The notes: generated by a model not told the origin, from the letters alone. A DNA stretch of 64,000 nt from Moniliella sp. 'wahieum' (GCA_003971905.1 RSEE01000006.1:558001-622000), one strand, 5' to 3'; shown: positions 1-11,349, numbered from the stretch's first letter. Translations and numbers: made by a program.

Positions 1-121
1 TTGAAGGTCAATCGCTTTTTGAATAGTGCCTGCCAGTCATACCGGTAAATATCGAACTACAATCAGAAGGGGAGTTAGATGAACATACAGGACGTCACAT
101 CCCATACCAGAAGTGCTTGGC

Positions 122-1027
122 TTATCCCTCCGCTGGTAAAGCCTGCAGCGTAAGGGTGAACCAGGCGGATACGTCATACTCCGTGATAGATAACTGATAC
201 TGAACGGCCTCGAAAATCGAGCCTGCCAATGGGTTGGAGATTTCCTCGGGGACAAGATTGACATGAGTCAAGCCAGCCAGCTTGCAGCACCTTAACATGC
301 CTTGCGGGACCCTTTGGCTGCGCGATTTTTCTTCAAGAAGGACGATATCAGGACGTGATGGGTCGTAGACAAATGACCTAACATATACCATTGGTTCTGA
401 CAAAGAGAACCAAAGAAGTTCTCCCGTGACGAGATCCACAGTAATTAATGCTGACCCTCTGTCAAGAAACTCCTCACTCCCCGATGCAAAACAGGCCCAC
501 ATTGTCGGGAAAATGACGAATGGAGGTTCTAGGGCAGGGAATGGCTCAGCTTTATGAGAGCCAAGGCGAACTCGAGGGAAGAGACTTGGGTATTTCTCGG
601 GGTCCATAAGAACCTGCTTTAAATCGAGGGGTGCGAGGACTTGAATCACTGTCCCGCGCGGCATCGCCCTCCACCCAAAGGTGAGGTCGTATCCCTGCTT
701 AGCAGAAATCGCATGGGCGGCTAGAACCAACCGACGCCACGACCCCGAAGCCATAACTTGAGAACGCTCTTTCTCCGATCCCAGAATGTACTCGGCACAG
801 ATCTGGAGAAGGCTGGCACGAGAATCATTTGAAGTGGCGTGGAGGTGGGGGGGGACCAGTCCTGTTCGCCACGCATACATGCTCCAGACAGTCTCGTGGT
901 GAACAGCATCGCGCCAGTGCTTGCAAACCAGCGCGAGCCCCACGACACTGGGCACGTCCAAAACGCCGCAATTGAGAATGTTGAGGGCCACCTCAAACGG
1001 AACAGTGGCAAGAATGTCGAGGACCAT
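122..1027 (-). CDS. F-box domain protein
   Basis: The first 50 residues fit the F-box pattern: a hydrophobic stretch VPFEVALNILNCG, then VVGLALVCKHWRDAV and an ETVWSMYAWR end, like the L-P-x-E...L-x-x-V-C-K-x-W...L-W spacing of Skp1-binding F-boxes. By family knowledge such proteins recruit substrates to SCF ubiquitin ligases. The rest (about 250 residues) shows no recognisable LRR or WD repeats, so the substrate is unknown. I start at the ATG at 1027 because the upstream open frame (to 1138) only has a TTG and the F-box begins a few residues after this ATG. The stop is TAA at 122-124. The reading frame is uninterrupted, unlike most neighbours. F-box call fairly sure; cellular role unknown. 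Confidence 0.6.
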   Translation of the reverse strand: MVLDILATVPFEVALNILNCGVLDVPSVVGLALVCKHWRDAVHHETVWSMYAWRTGLVPPHLHATSNDSRASLLQICAEYILGSEKERSQVMASGSWRRLVLAAHAISAKQGYDLTFGWRAMPRGTVIQVLAPLDLKQVLMDPEKYPSLFPRVRLGSHKAEPFPALEPPFVIFPTMWACFASGSEEFLDRGSALITVDLVTGELLWFSLSEPMVYVRSFVYDPSRPDIVLLEEKSRSQRVPQGMLRCCKLAGLTHVNLVPEEISNPLAGSIFEAVQYQLSITEYDVSAWFTLTLQALPAEG

Positions 1028-2350
1028 TATGGTATGGGGAAAAGGTTGGTGGGCTCCTGCATAGCATTTACCCCTTATAAGCTGGTCAAGTTTTGAGCGG
1101 TTTCCGGTTCTGGTCTGTGCACGAGCCCATTCCAACAACGCCGGTGCAACGCTAGCCGCGGGTTGGTGACGTAACGTGAAAGAAGAGGCGCTAAGCGCTA
1201 AGCGCTAAGCACGGAGGTGTCATTAACGTACATGAGAGGCCAATGTGGGGCTGGCCTGGGGTTATCGATTATCGACTAGATTATCAACTATCGACGATAC
1301 CGCGGAACGAAGATCGGGGGCGTTTCATCTGTCGCATGTCACAATTCCACTCACCTGACGGCCATGCCGGCTGTGGCCAGGCCCTAATAGCCAACAGAAC
1401 AACCCAATCGTTTTGGCGAAATAACAAATCGGCGCAACATATTGAGCACACACGCTGAGCCTCAACCCCCCAAAAACGGTATCCTTGCCTCCCTTGCCTT
1501 GCGCTCGCCGGCTTCAAAAGCAAAAAACTTTGAGGAGAGTACTTTACAGAGGTTGTGGTCAACCTGGCGATTTCACTCGCGCCATTCTCAAACGTTGATA
1601 ATCGAGTCAGTGCCTGGGATCTCGTTGGCCAACTCCAACCAGCTCTATGCTGAGTTTACTTTACTGTGGCTATGGCATAACTCCGTCGCGTTTTTTATGC
1701 GATGCTGCAAGAGGTCCTCACAACCGCCCTCCGGGAGAGTGCACAACCTCTTCCTTTTGGGTGCGGGTGTAAGTACTGTCTGAGTTCGCTATACGCATAT
1801 GGATTCACCAGGAGCGTAGCAAAAGTAGGAGGGTGTTGGCAGTGGCGTGGAAGTTTTTTTATAGGGCTCTCATTGCACTGATGGGGATAACTTGGTTAGG
1901 CCGTAAGAGATGTGATAACAAAGGGCGGTGATTACGATGACAGTAGGGTTGCGGTGGCGCTGGTTTCTTTCGTATAGCGATCTCGTTTAAGTTGGCTGGC
2001 TGCACGTGCCCATCCCTCCTATGACATAGCCTCCCTGCTTTTTGGAGGGCATCCGTAGTGGGGCTTCCTACAGCCACGCACACTTATCTACTGCCGCTGT
2101 CCAAACATATCTCGACCATCCTAGCCCAGCCCAACATGGAGTCACACGAGAGAAGAATCGAAGCGGGTCGGCGGTAGACGCCCGTCTGTTGGGACCACAC
2201 CAGCACAACCACCACTCCAAAAGCCACGACGTACTCACCTGGTTCCAGCCCTGCCCACTGGGCCCTCCACAGATCATTGGGGCCCAACCATGGTTGCCAC
2301 CCCACTCTCACCACTGTTCTTGCCTAGTGCGGGACTGGGTGATCTAGCCG
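1028..2350. other. Intergenic region between the divergent F-box and lipase genes
   Basis: I see no convincing gene here. Short open frames exist (for example 1442-1783 on the plus strand) but they have no recognisable domain and no neighbouring frame continuing them. The region holds an iterated AGCGCTA block (1188-1210) and a run of near-repeats of ATCGA/ATTATCGA (about 1261-1301). The lipase 5' end may reach into 2042-2350 in another frame. Confidence 0.4.
1188..1210. repeat. Tandem GCGCTAA heptamer array (palindromic AGCGCT core)
   Basis: Seen directly: the heptamer gcgctaa is repeated three times without interruption and a fourth copy is partial. The AGCGCT core is self-complementary. 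It lies about 160 bases upstream of the F-box ATG, so it could sit in its promoter. Confidence 0.7.
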
Positions 2351-5300
2351 ATGTTCCCGCGGCGCCTCTTGATGGCGCGTCGGCCATGCTACCAGCCCCT
2401 CCCCTCCCCCGGTTGTGGAGATGGGAGGATCGCCAAGGCTACTCAGCCGAGAGGGCAGTTCTCGCTCGGGTCGCCTCTCCTCCCTCTCCCAGGAAAGAAC
2501 GGGGAGTGCTCTCGAAACATTCTCGGCACTTCTGCTGCATCAGGAGACTCGTGGTCGCGCCCCACCTTGAGCCGCCAGCGAGAGAGCGCTGGCGCGAGAA
2601 TGGCGTTCCCTGACGACGCTGGAACCCATCCTTCCCACATCCTAAGAACCCTGCGCCGCCACTCTCTTCCCCTTGGACCAGTGGGAGAGGGATTGACTCG
2701 TGTAGGAACAGGAGGAGGCATGCCCACTTTCGAGGTGCATTGTCCCGCCCCTCTTCATCCTTCAAAATCTTCGCCTCCACTCAGTTTCACCGAGTTGGCC
2801 AATGAGTACGATGTGTCCAGCCGCCCAGCGTCGACTGATCCTCTCACCTCGTCCGACTCGGAGCCACTGGCACACCACCACCCTTCTTACTCTCTTCCAG
2901 GAAGCTGGCTTGATTACTCTTCTCCCAGCGCGAGCGAAGAGCTACCAAAAAGAGGAAAAGACTCGCCCGGGAATCCTAGTATTTCTTTTCAAGCCCTTCC
3001 TAAACCACAACGGTTTGACAGTACGTCTTGCTCTCATGCCTTTTCCCCTCCCACATTAGCTCAGCTAACCCTCGTAGGCATTTTGGAGGTGCATCGAGCA
3101 CGCACCCGCCAAGCCGCGGCGCGTAGAGAGGAGCGTCGGACGCGTGCGCGCGACCGCCCGGCGCACCAAGTGGGAATGCTCACTGCACTCACCAACTTTG
3201 TTCATGCAGCCCACGCGGCGGACATGGCGGCACGGGCAGGTGAAAAGGCGCGGAAACAGAAAGAGAGGGAGCAGCACGCGCGTCACGTGGAATCTTCGCC
3301 AGGGCCTTCCCGCAGCCGGGAAGGGGCATTCGACGTACTGGCAGTCACAGCGAATTTCACCAACAGGCTGTTGGACAACGAGTGGCATTGCGAGCCGTCG
3401 GGGGTTCGTCCCCGCCGGTAATGGGAAGAAGCCCTCGGCCCGCATACCAGACTCATGTTGTACTTCAGCAAGGGGACAGCTTAAACCCGCGACATGTCTT
3501 GGGTCTTACTGAGGAAGAAGTGCAGGTACAACTGCAGCCCGGCCGGGAGCTGACTTGTGCTTCCTCAGATGCGGTGGAAGCTCCGACCGTGAATCGGCAG
3601 GAATGGCCTGGCCGTTCGTTTTTGCGGTGGTACATGCTGGGTGATCTAACCATCCCGCGCCCCTCTTTGAGTACTTTACGGACCCATTTTTCTCCGCGCA
3701 CGCAGGTCGTTCTTAAGCCGCTTATGTTGGTCCTCTTTCCGCTTCTGGCCGCATGCTGGCTTCTACTCGTCCACACTTTTGGTCTCACCATCTTCATCGT
3801 GGCCCATACCCTAGCGCTAGCGCTCGAAATGTGGGAGCACGCATGTCTTGCCATCTGGTTTCTCCGTTGGGTCTTAGCCAACTTACGGGGAAAGACAGTA
3901 CTAAGCCGGTGCATCATTGAAGCCCATCAACTCGTGCTCAGGGAATGGTCTTCTGTGGTGCAAGAGGACCATGAAGCGTATCAACAATCGCGTGGCATGT
4001 CCACCTGGAATATCGTCCGTGGCTTGTTGGAGTTGTATTGTATCCAAGATGCCACCTGGCCCCAGCTTCTGGGGCACGACGGCGGACTGGTTTCGCTCAC
4101 TCAGCAGGGAGGTAACGAGATTCAGGCTGGGGTTTCGCCCGAGGAGGATGAGCTGGATGACGAGATGGTGGTGACACTTCAAGACGCAGACATTATGCAG
4201 CTGACACTTACGCCGCGCCTCGGCCCTGTGCAGGAAGGGAGTGTACCCCCTGGACGGCGCGAACTGGCTCAGCGGGGAATCTGGTTGGCCACCTCACATG
4301 TTCCTGCCCTTGTACGAACTCTGCGCTGGGCTGCGGGACTGGCAATCAGCGTACGGCATGCATACTCCCGTCACGGGCTTGCCACCGCCGTTCACTCCGT
4401 CTGGGCTGCAACTACCGCGCCAGGCGTTTGCTCATCTCTCTCGGCTCAAGGCAGAAGCTGTGCTCCACGCCGATATCCAGACCCTCGACGACACAACTGC
4501 CTACTGCCCCACCTTCTACGTCGTCAAGGACACTGTTCGCCAGACCATTGTTGTTGCCATCCGCGGCACGCAGTCGTTCCGTGACATCATTGTGGACCTC
4601 GAGATGGATGTGTCGGAGCTCGTGCTCCCCCAACCCTCGGGCACCAGCACGGATACCCCTCTCATCTGCCACACGGGCATCCTTCGTGCCGCTCAGGCCA
4701 TGATTGATCCTGCCTCCAAGTTGATGCGGGTGCTGCGGGCGGAACTGACGGCAGAGCCGGGCTACGGACTGGTCTTCACTGGCCACTCGCTTGGCGGCGC
4801 AATTGCAAGTGCCGTTGCGCTCCTCTTGGCCGAGTACGTCGCCCGCCAACACAGAGCCTCGACGACGGGGTCTGGCGTACCTCTCTCGGCTCGGGATTGC
4901 CAGCGCAGCGAAGAGTGCGAGCCATCAGTTTCGCACCCCCAGCTACCGTGAGTCCCAGCTTAGCCTCCTTGGCTGCACGCGGTTCCCCTCCCCTCGTCCT
5001 CGCGGCCACGTTGGGGCCTGACATCATCCCTCGCTGCGGGCATGGGCAGGCGCGCGAGCTGCGTCGGGTGTTGGGGGCGTTAGCGCGCCTGCGACGCGAC
5101 CCAGGTGCAACTTGCCAATCCCCCACCGGGGTGGACGAACGGGGGCGCACGCCGATCCTGCGCACGTGGGTCCAATGGAGCTGGGCGCAGCGCCAGCTTC
5201 GTCGCGCTGGTCCTATCGACCAACCCGTGCTGCGCGGCACATCCATCATCTCGCTCATTCGCTCTGGGGCGTACGCTGCGCGATCGAAGCTGACCTCTAC

Positions 5301-5711
5301 GCCTCGGTCAAGGCCAGGAGGAGGCAGCTTCGACAGCTCAACCCTCCTTCGTCCCCCGCGCTGGGCTCCCAGTCATCCCTTCACGATCTTTCGGCGGCAC
5401 GGCAAGCGCTGGATCAGCTTACGGCGCACAACGAAGAACGTATCGCAGGAGCCGGGGCACCGATGCTTATCCCTCCTGGGTGGAACGTGTGGATGGCGTA
5501 CACGTCACCCTCCGACAGTGGGAATGAGAATGGTCGGCGGGACCCCGTTAGCCGGCCGTCCAACGGAGCTTCCGAGGCTCGGCTGGACCTGTACTACGTC
5601 CGGTCCCCCACCTCTTTCTTTTCCCTTCCCTGGCTCCATCCCAAACTGTTTGCAGCACACTTTCCTTCCGCGTACGAAAGTGCCATCATCGACGATTTAC
5701 ATTTTTCCTAG
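2351..5711 (+). CDS. Membrane-associated class 3 lipase (sn1-specific diacylglycerol lipase type)
   Basis: The core around 4540-4850 carries VVAIRGTQSFRDIIVDLEM, then CHTGIL and the nucleophile elbow GHSLGG (4781-4798), the arrangement of lipase class 3 / diacylglycerol lipases. Downstream SFAPPATVSPSLAS and a GPDIIPR segment (about 5015-5035) match the region holding the catalytic Asp, and LIPPG near 5470 matches the region before the catalytic His. Two hydrophobic segments at about 3710-3850 look like membrane helices, and the N-terminal 340 residues are Ser/Pro- and Arg-rich. A 57-nt intron (3021-3077, GTACGT...CTAACCCTCGTAG) is in frame. The coding sequence moves between frames near 3400, 4330, 4920 and 5250, which I attribute to assembly indels rather than decay. 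The family hydrolyses diacylglycerol at sn-1. The start is uncertain: ATG 2351, or ATG 2720 in the same frame. Confidence 0.75.
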
Positions 5712-6062
5712 ATACCTTTGCACCCTTGCAACGTCTATCCAACTCTAGTTGCCTATCTCTTCGATGATTCCACTGCCTTCCATTCGTAGAAGCTTTGCCT
5801 CAGACCTGTTTCAAGGGAAGGAAACATGAAAGAGCGAGAAGAACAAGTTGAGTTGGGATCTTGACTCGTCAAAAGTGGAATACTTTGCTCGTTGCCAGGA
5901 GTGTTGACAGAAACTGAAGAAGAAATGGGACGAGGCGTCCAAAAGGCGCAACACTAGTTGTGATTGGCAACAAGTCCCCAGCCTCAGGAACACGAACTCA
6001 GCACGGATGGAAACTTGGGAGCCGGAGCCGGGAAAGCCACGCCCACGCCCTCATCGTGGCGG
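5712..6062. other. Convergent 3' intergenic spacer
   Basis: This is the space between two genes that end towards each other. It must hold both 3' untranslated regions. I see no other feature in it. Confidence 0.4.
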
Positions 6063-8105
6063 TTAGAGGGGCAGCAAAGCTTCCACGCCTTCTTCCGTAG
6101 CGGCCTCCTCTACTGCAGTCGGAGTGGCCACCCCGCCGTCCTCTTGCTCTGCCCGCTCGCCGTTTTTCTTTCCGCGCTTGCCCTTATCCTTACTGCGCGG
6201 AGTAGAGGGGTTGTAGCCTCCAACAAACATCTCGTACCCTTCGCACTCGGTCAGGGACTTGAACTTCTTCAGGTTTGAGGTAGAGCATTTTGGGCCCGCG
6301 CGGCTTGCGCGCCGGCGTCCTTGCCCCTCCTCTTCTTCCACCACATCCTCCTCTGCCTCTGGGATCTCCGGTTCGGCCTTGTCAGGCTGACCGTAGGGGA
6401 ACGGCCATTGACCCTTGGGGATTTGGGCCACACCAAACCGTGCCCAGTAAGGCTCAATGCCGTTGGTTGGCTCGGGCTTGTTGCGTCTGCCAAATCGCAG
6501 ACGCTGCATCGAGCGCAACTCGTCCGACCCGGGCGCAACAAACTTGACCGATGTGATTCGGAACCAGCCAAGGAAGGCACCCTGGCCCTTGGTATTGTTG
6601 CTCTGATTGGGTCCGGATTTGTTGGTCTGGAACCAGACTTGCTGACCCACAAAGGGGATGGGCCGGTTAAAGTTCATGGCCCCTTCCTCAATCCCAAGGG
6701 CGGCCGCATCGTTTTGCGTGTTGTTAAAGTACCATGTCCGGGTAAACATTTCGTCCGCCAAGGAGATCAAAGGTTCGTCCTTGGTATCTTGCACCATCTC
6801 CTCCACCTTGCGTCGCACCTCCGCCAACTTGCCGCGTGGCACCGCCCCACGCGGCTGCCTCTCCAGAAGAGAAAGTTCCATGCGCTTACGCGCCAGAGCC
6901 CAGGGCGCCTGGAAGGCAAGGGGAGCAAGCTATGCGCAAACGACTTGACCCAAAACTCTCCGGCCGAAGCTTCTGCCAGGGGATCATCCACCATCCGCAC
7001 CAACCCCACATCGTCCTCCCGTGATCCAAACCCAATCCCTGTGGCATCCACAGCAGCAGCGTCGGGGCCCTGGATCCCGCGCATCGGACGCCAGATGAAG
7101 TCGGTGTTGGAACGACTGTTCTTAAACCCGCCCCACACCCGACTGGCCGCCGCGCTTTGAGGCGGCTTGAGCCCCGGGGGCGGCGTGTTCACAAATAAAG
7201 GCTGATGACCATGGTCCCACAAGTTGCAGAGCATCAGCAACGCAGGTTTCTTTTGTTCTATTCCTTCTTTGCGCACCCGCTGCCAAACGCGGTACTGTTG
7301 CCGAATCTCTTCCTCTTCCTTGGCCTCCAGCGTGGCATCGGGGAAAGTTCCGCCTCGCTTGCCGCGGGTAGTTGGGCCTGCTCCGTGCTGGGAGGAGCAC
7401 TGGGGTCCGCAGGCTCCAAGGGGTCTGCAGCAGGGTCACCGATAGGCTTGATGTCTTCGCGATAGGATGCAGTGTGCTGCCGCTCCGCATCGCGGGCAGA
7501 CTTCCAAGCGGCAAGGAACTGATCTTCGGTCGTGTCTTCCCTGGCGGCTAGGTGGGCGAGACCATACAAGCGAGGCCCGCCATTATCCGAGCGCCACCAG
7601 CTCCAAGGCGAAGGCTGCAGTACCCCGGCGATGTCGACAATGTTTTGAAAAAAGACGAGGGTGGAATTGTTGGGAAACCGGACGGGCGGAGCAGGCGGTT
7701 CCTTCTCCTTTTTCTCCTTTTCTGCATCCTTGTCCTTACCCTTCTTGTCCTTGTTGGCCTCGCGCTCCCGACTCATCTCGGCTGCCTTGGTGATGTTGGA
7801 GAGCGTGTCGGCACGGGCCTCTTGGCGCTTCTTGAAGGCGTCCTTAAACTCGGCTACTTGCTCGGGCGTGGGCACAGCGGGCTTGCGCTCGTGCCCGCCC
7901 ACAAAGCCCGCTTCGCCTGTGGTCGGGGGCCAAAGGGCTGGCGAAAGCTGGGCAGCCAGCCGTCCAGCTCGCCCGAGGGGGGCGGGGTGGCGGCGGTGGG
8001 GGGCGTGGCGGTGCGTGCGGGCAGCGGATCGAGGCGGCTGCGCGGGTCGCGGCGCGGCGGCGCAGCGCCCCCGCGGGCACGCATAGCAGGAGGGACGTAG
8101 GACAT
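6063..8105 (-). CDS. Unrecognised conserved-looking protein with charged linker and Trp-rich segments
   Basis: I do not recognise the family. The start is the ATG at 8105 (MSYVPPAMRARGG), a typical eukaryotic N terminus in a Pro/Arg-rich stretch. Then follows a Lys/Glu/Asp run (about 7690-7760), a segment with SPWSWWRSDNGG and LYGLAHLAARED (about 7540-7620), a segment with LLMLCNLWDHGHQPLFVN and VWGGFKNSRSNTDFIWRPM (about 7070-7240), and a C-terminal part with EMFTRTWYFNN, PFVGQQVWFQTNK and GWFRITSVKFV (about 6540-6760), ending in an acidic, Lys-rich tail. The segments lie in different frames (switches near 7880, 7330 and 6900), but they abut and share aromatic, folded-domain composition, so I join them as one gene. 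No signal peptide or membrane helix. A nuclear or ribonucleoprotein role is possible from composition alone; I do not assign one. Confidence 0.5.
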
Positions 8106-9011
8106 GGCGGACACACACAGCCGGCCGGCGAGGCGGGGAGAGGGTGGGACAGACGCACGCTACGGCGGCGCAGAAATCGGCGGTGTCGGGGGGGCGACAG
8201 ATGGTGGTCGGAAGCGGAAAAGGCGGCGGCCTGGCCGCTTGACTTGACACGTCAAGCTTCAAGTCAAGCGTGAAGCTTGGAGCTTGCCGCTTGGACCGAG
8301 CACATTGAACGGACTGCTCCGTTGAGCCTGAGCCTCCCTGGGCCGCTTGTGCGCTTGAACTTCAAGGTTGAACTTGCGTGAAGCTTCCCGCGTGGCTGCT
8401 GGCGACGCCCGCCCGCCAGTCGTCGCCAGCCGTCGCCAGCCCGCCTTCGTCTGCCTTCCTTCCGGTGTGCGCCCGCCACCTGGCCAGTCTGTCCCGCGCC
8501 CCCGTCCCCACCCTTCCGCTGGGGTGGCCCCGGCTATCCACACTGCCCCGCCAGCCCCCAACACCAAGTGTTGTGATGGCACATTTGTTCTTCTTCCCAG
8601 CTGTGCTCCCACGCAGCATGTCCTTGTCACCGGTCCCCTGCGCTCCCACGCGCGCCACGCCCCCCGTCTGGCCCCTTCCGTCCGCACACCGCACATCGCA
8701 TCCCGAGCGCACTGCAACTACGACTACACTCACTACCACGGCAGCCGTCCTCTCTCCCGCACCCGTCGCCCCGCGCTCGTCAGAGTCAAGTAGCGATTAC
8801 ATCGTACACGGTCGAGTCATGCATGGGGAAGGCGAGCTGGGAGCGGAGAAAGAGTTAGATGGGAATAAGGCGAGGCGAGGCCGAGGCCGAGGCATGCGTG
8901 GCAAGGTAGCCAGCGGCCCTCGACCTGCCCCTTTTTGGGGGGGATTGGTTGCCAAGGCTTCCCCAGCGTGGGCCGTGAGACGGTGGGGTTGGGCCTGGGA
9001 GGGGGAGCGGC
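8106..9011. other. Intergenic region upstream of the unrecognised gene, with AAGCTT-rich repeats
   Basis: This should hold the promoter of the minus-strand gene starting at 8105 and the 3' end of MGE1. Apart from the AAGCTT/CAAG block (8236-8390) I see only GC-rich sequence. The long plus-strand open frame 8378-9067 is Pro/Arg/Ala-rich with no recognisable domain, and I do not call it. Confidence 0.4.
8236..8390. repeat. Iterated AAGCTT / CTTGAA(C/G) palindrome block
   Basis: Seen directly: many close copies of gaagctt, caagctt, cttgaa and tcaagtcaag in both orientations within 155 bases. The same motif set recurs at about 48486-48510 and 58197-58345. Confidence 0.6.
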
Positions 9012-9847
9012 TTAGGACGTGTCCTGCACCACACCCACCTCGGCGGGGCGGAGAACGCGGTCCTTGATCTTGTACCCGACCTTGGACACGGACAGAACCG
9101 TGCCCGGCTCCTTGCCCGGCACGGGTGCCTGGAAGAGGGCCTCGTGCTGGTTGGGGTCAAAAGGCTCGCCGGTCGGGTCAAAGGCGGTGATGCCGTGCAT
9201 CTTGAGCATATCCAGGATGGCCTTTTGCGTCAAGGCCACCCCCGAATACAGCTCGGCGACCGCTTTATGTGGGTCCTCGGCACCGGCGGAAGCAGGCGCC
9301 TCACGGAACGCTTCCGGAACACTCTTCAGCGCCAGCTGGAGCACATCCAGCGACGAGGTCAGGTCCTTGGCCAGCTTGGTGATGCCGTAGTCGGAAGCCT
9401 TGGCCTTCTCCTCCTGACTCCGGCGTTCCAGGTTCTGCATGTCGGCCTTCGAGTAGAGCACGGCTTTCTGTAAACAGAAAGAAGCAATAGACGGCAAACC
9501 GGGTTAGTACGGGCGGAAGAGAGGGACAGGAGGCAACGCACCTCCAGCTCCTTGATCCGCTCCTCGCGCTCTCGACAATCTTGCGCAGCTTGGCCACCTC
9601 GGAGTCGTCGGCCGTTTCAGCATCCTTCTCAGCAGCCTTCTCGGCGGAAGTAGCGGCCTGCTCGGCCTCGCCCTCGGCCGCGGCAGCGCGGAGAGGAGAG
9701 GTGGCAAAGGAGCGCCACGCCGACGCACGGGCCAGGCCTGGGGCCGGGGCAGCAGCGGGGGCGATGCGGGCCAGGGGGCGAGCAGCGCGCGAGGCGCATG
9801 GCAGAGGGCGTGGTGAGGCGGAGAGCAGGGCGCAGGACAGAGGGCAT
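9012..9847 (-). CDS. MGE1: Mitochondrial GrpE, nucleotide exchange factor of mtHsp70
   Basis: The C-terminal exon (9012-9467) encodes a clear GrpE: KAVLYSKADMQNLERR, then DYGITKLAKDLTSSLDVL, LYSGVALTQKAILDMLKM and the beta domain ending VGYKIKDRVLRPAEVGV. GrpE releases ADP from mitochondrial Hsp70 during protein import and folding. The N terminus (ATG 9847, MPSVLRPALRLTTPSAMRLA) is Arg/Ser/Ala-rich without acids, as expected for a matrix presequence. A 74-nt intron (9468-9541, GTGCGT...CTAAC...ACAG) joins ...KELE to KAVLY. Two frame switches occur, one near 9780 in the presequence and one near 9572, where the sequence after KLRKIVE leaves frame and EERIKELE resumes in another. GrpE is an essential single-copy protein in yeast, so this looks like a sequencing indel. 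Confidence 0.88.
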
Positions 9848-10100
9848 GGCGACGGGTGGTGGCGGCGGGGAAGAAACGACGCAGCGGGCGACGGGGTGGG
9901 ACTGGATGGGGATGGGTGGGCCTGCCTGCGTCCGACGGATGGCGGAATGCGCAGCGGCTGGCCAGCTGCGGGGAACAGGGGCGGTCGAAACCCCAAGAAG
10001 GAGCAGGGTTGCACCGACGGCCTGGGCACGTGACTCGGGCCTCATTTAACGTTTGACATCCTACGTCAGGTGACCGGTGATCGATCGCAGAATGCAACAT

Positions 10101-11349
10101 TCAATTCGCCGCGTGCTCCTCGGGCTGGGCATGCACCGACCAGACGCCCCACCAGTTGCCGCGGTCCCACCCAGACGCCTCGCGCACCACACACACCCGC
10201 CGCTCCCGACACCCGCCGCATACCCCGAGTCCGCAAACATCGCCCCCGCCTCCTCCACCAGCCGCTCCAGCTCGCCCTCGACGAACACGTGGTAGTCTGT
10301 CCTCCACGTCAGTCTCCCTGCCCTTCCGTCTCCTGCCCCGCCCCACCGATGGACCACGTACATCGCTGAAACACCTGCGTCTCGCCTCCCGCCGCCCCCT
10401 CGCCCCCCAGGTGTTGGTGTTCCTTGGCCAGCACCCAGGGCACCAGCAGGTCCTGCTGCGCCTGCGCCGCCCCGTCCTCGGCCGTCTCGAACCCTGCGCG
10501 CCGGCCTCCGCGCTGCTCCAGCGCCCACGCATACACCATGAACCGTCCTGGGCCCGACCCCATTTGTTCGCTTGCCTCCCTCGCTTCCCCTTGCCCGGCC
10601 GCCTCGTCTTCTGCACCGGCCGGAGCGCGGCCGGGGTTACCGCGCGCAGGCGCAGGCGCAGGCGCAGGGCGGACGAGCCGGATCAGTTCCTGAATGGCCG
10701 CCCGGCGCCGGTCCCAGGTAGAAAGTGGTGGATGGTAGCGATGCTCAGCATAGTCGAACCCCTGCGGGCGGAAACACGGTCCCAGCGCATCGCCTACCGC
10801 CACTTCGTTCCGTACCTTGCCTTGGCCTTCCAACAGATGCCCCGTGTTCCACGCCGCATGCGCAACCAGCGCCGCACTCATGTCCGCTCCGACCGTCAAC
10901 ACGGCCCCGGCCGGCGCTAAGGCGTGGGCGCTTGCAACTGGGGCGGGAGGGGGCGTGGTGGCAGCAACAGAGGCAGAAGTAGGAGCAGAAGTAGGAGCAG
11001 AAGTAGGAGCTGGGGCGCTGGTTTTCGTCTTTGTCTTTGACTTTGTCTTCGTCGTTGTCTTTGTCTTCCGCGTCTTCGTGGGCATGGTGGGGACCCAAGC
11101 ATCGCATGCGGCCAGCGCCGAGTACACGGGCAAGTACTTGCCATTGCCGCAGCCTAGGTCGGCGCCGATCGAGCCGGGGGCAAAGGAGGCGAGGAAGCGC
11201 GGGATGAGCGGCCAGGGCTTGTAGCGCGTCGCACTGAAGTGAGGCGCAATCGCATCGTACACGGCATGCACCGTCTGTGCCTCGTAGGCCGCGGCTGAAC
11301 CGGACGTCTGCGCCGCGGCGGGCGTCGGATCGGACAGTTTGCCTCCCAT
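10101..11349 (-). CDS. TRM9: tRNA wobble-uridine (mcm5U) carboxyl methyltransferase, Trm9-like
   Basis: After ATG 11349 comes QTVHAVYDAIAPHFSATRY, the N-terminal signature of Trm9/ALKBH8 methyltransferases, then SAM motif I ADLGCGNGKYLPVY and motif II TVGADMS. The enzyme, with Trm112, methylates cm5U34 of tRNAs. FDYA, SIATIHHF and STWDRRRAAIQELIRLVRP follow, but in three frames (switches near 10750 and 10725). RFMVYAWALEQ is the usual post-motif. A 65-nt intron (10297-10361, GTACGT...CTGAC...ACAG) joins FQR to YYHVFVEGELERLVEEAG, and a further one-base shift in a G run near 10220 gives the family-typical end GNWW. Odd: about 60 residues of Thr/Lys then Ala/Pro/Ser/Thr repeats are inserted between motifs I and II (about 10920-11090). 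It lies 253 bases upstream of MGE1 on the same strand. Confidence 0.85.

Noticed and set aside
122-1138. F-box protein starting at 1138
   Set aside because: The codon there is TTG; the first ATG in frame is at 1027, just before the F-box.
2351-5711. Lipase gene as a pseudogene
   Set aside because: The frame switches leave every conserved block intact and equal those in essential genes, so sequencing error explains them better.
8378-9067. Long plus-strand open frame (229 codons) in the 8.1-9.0 kb gap
   Set aside because: Its start is not an ATG-anchored domain, composition is Pro/Arg/Ala only, it overlaps the MGE1 3' end, and it lies in the AAGCTT-rich spacer.
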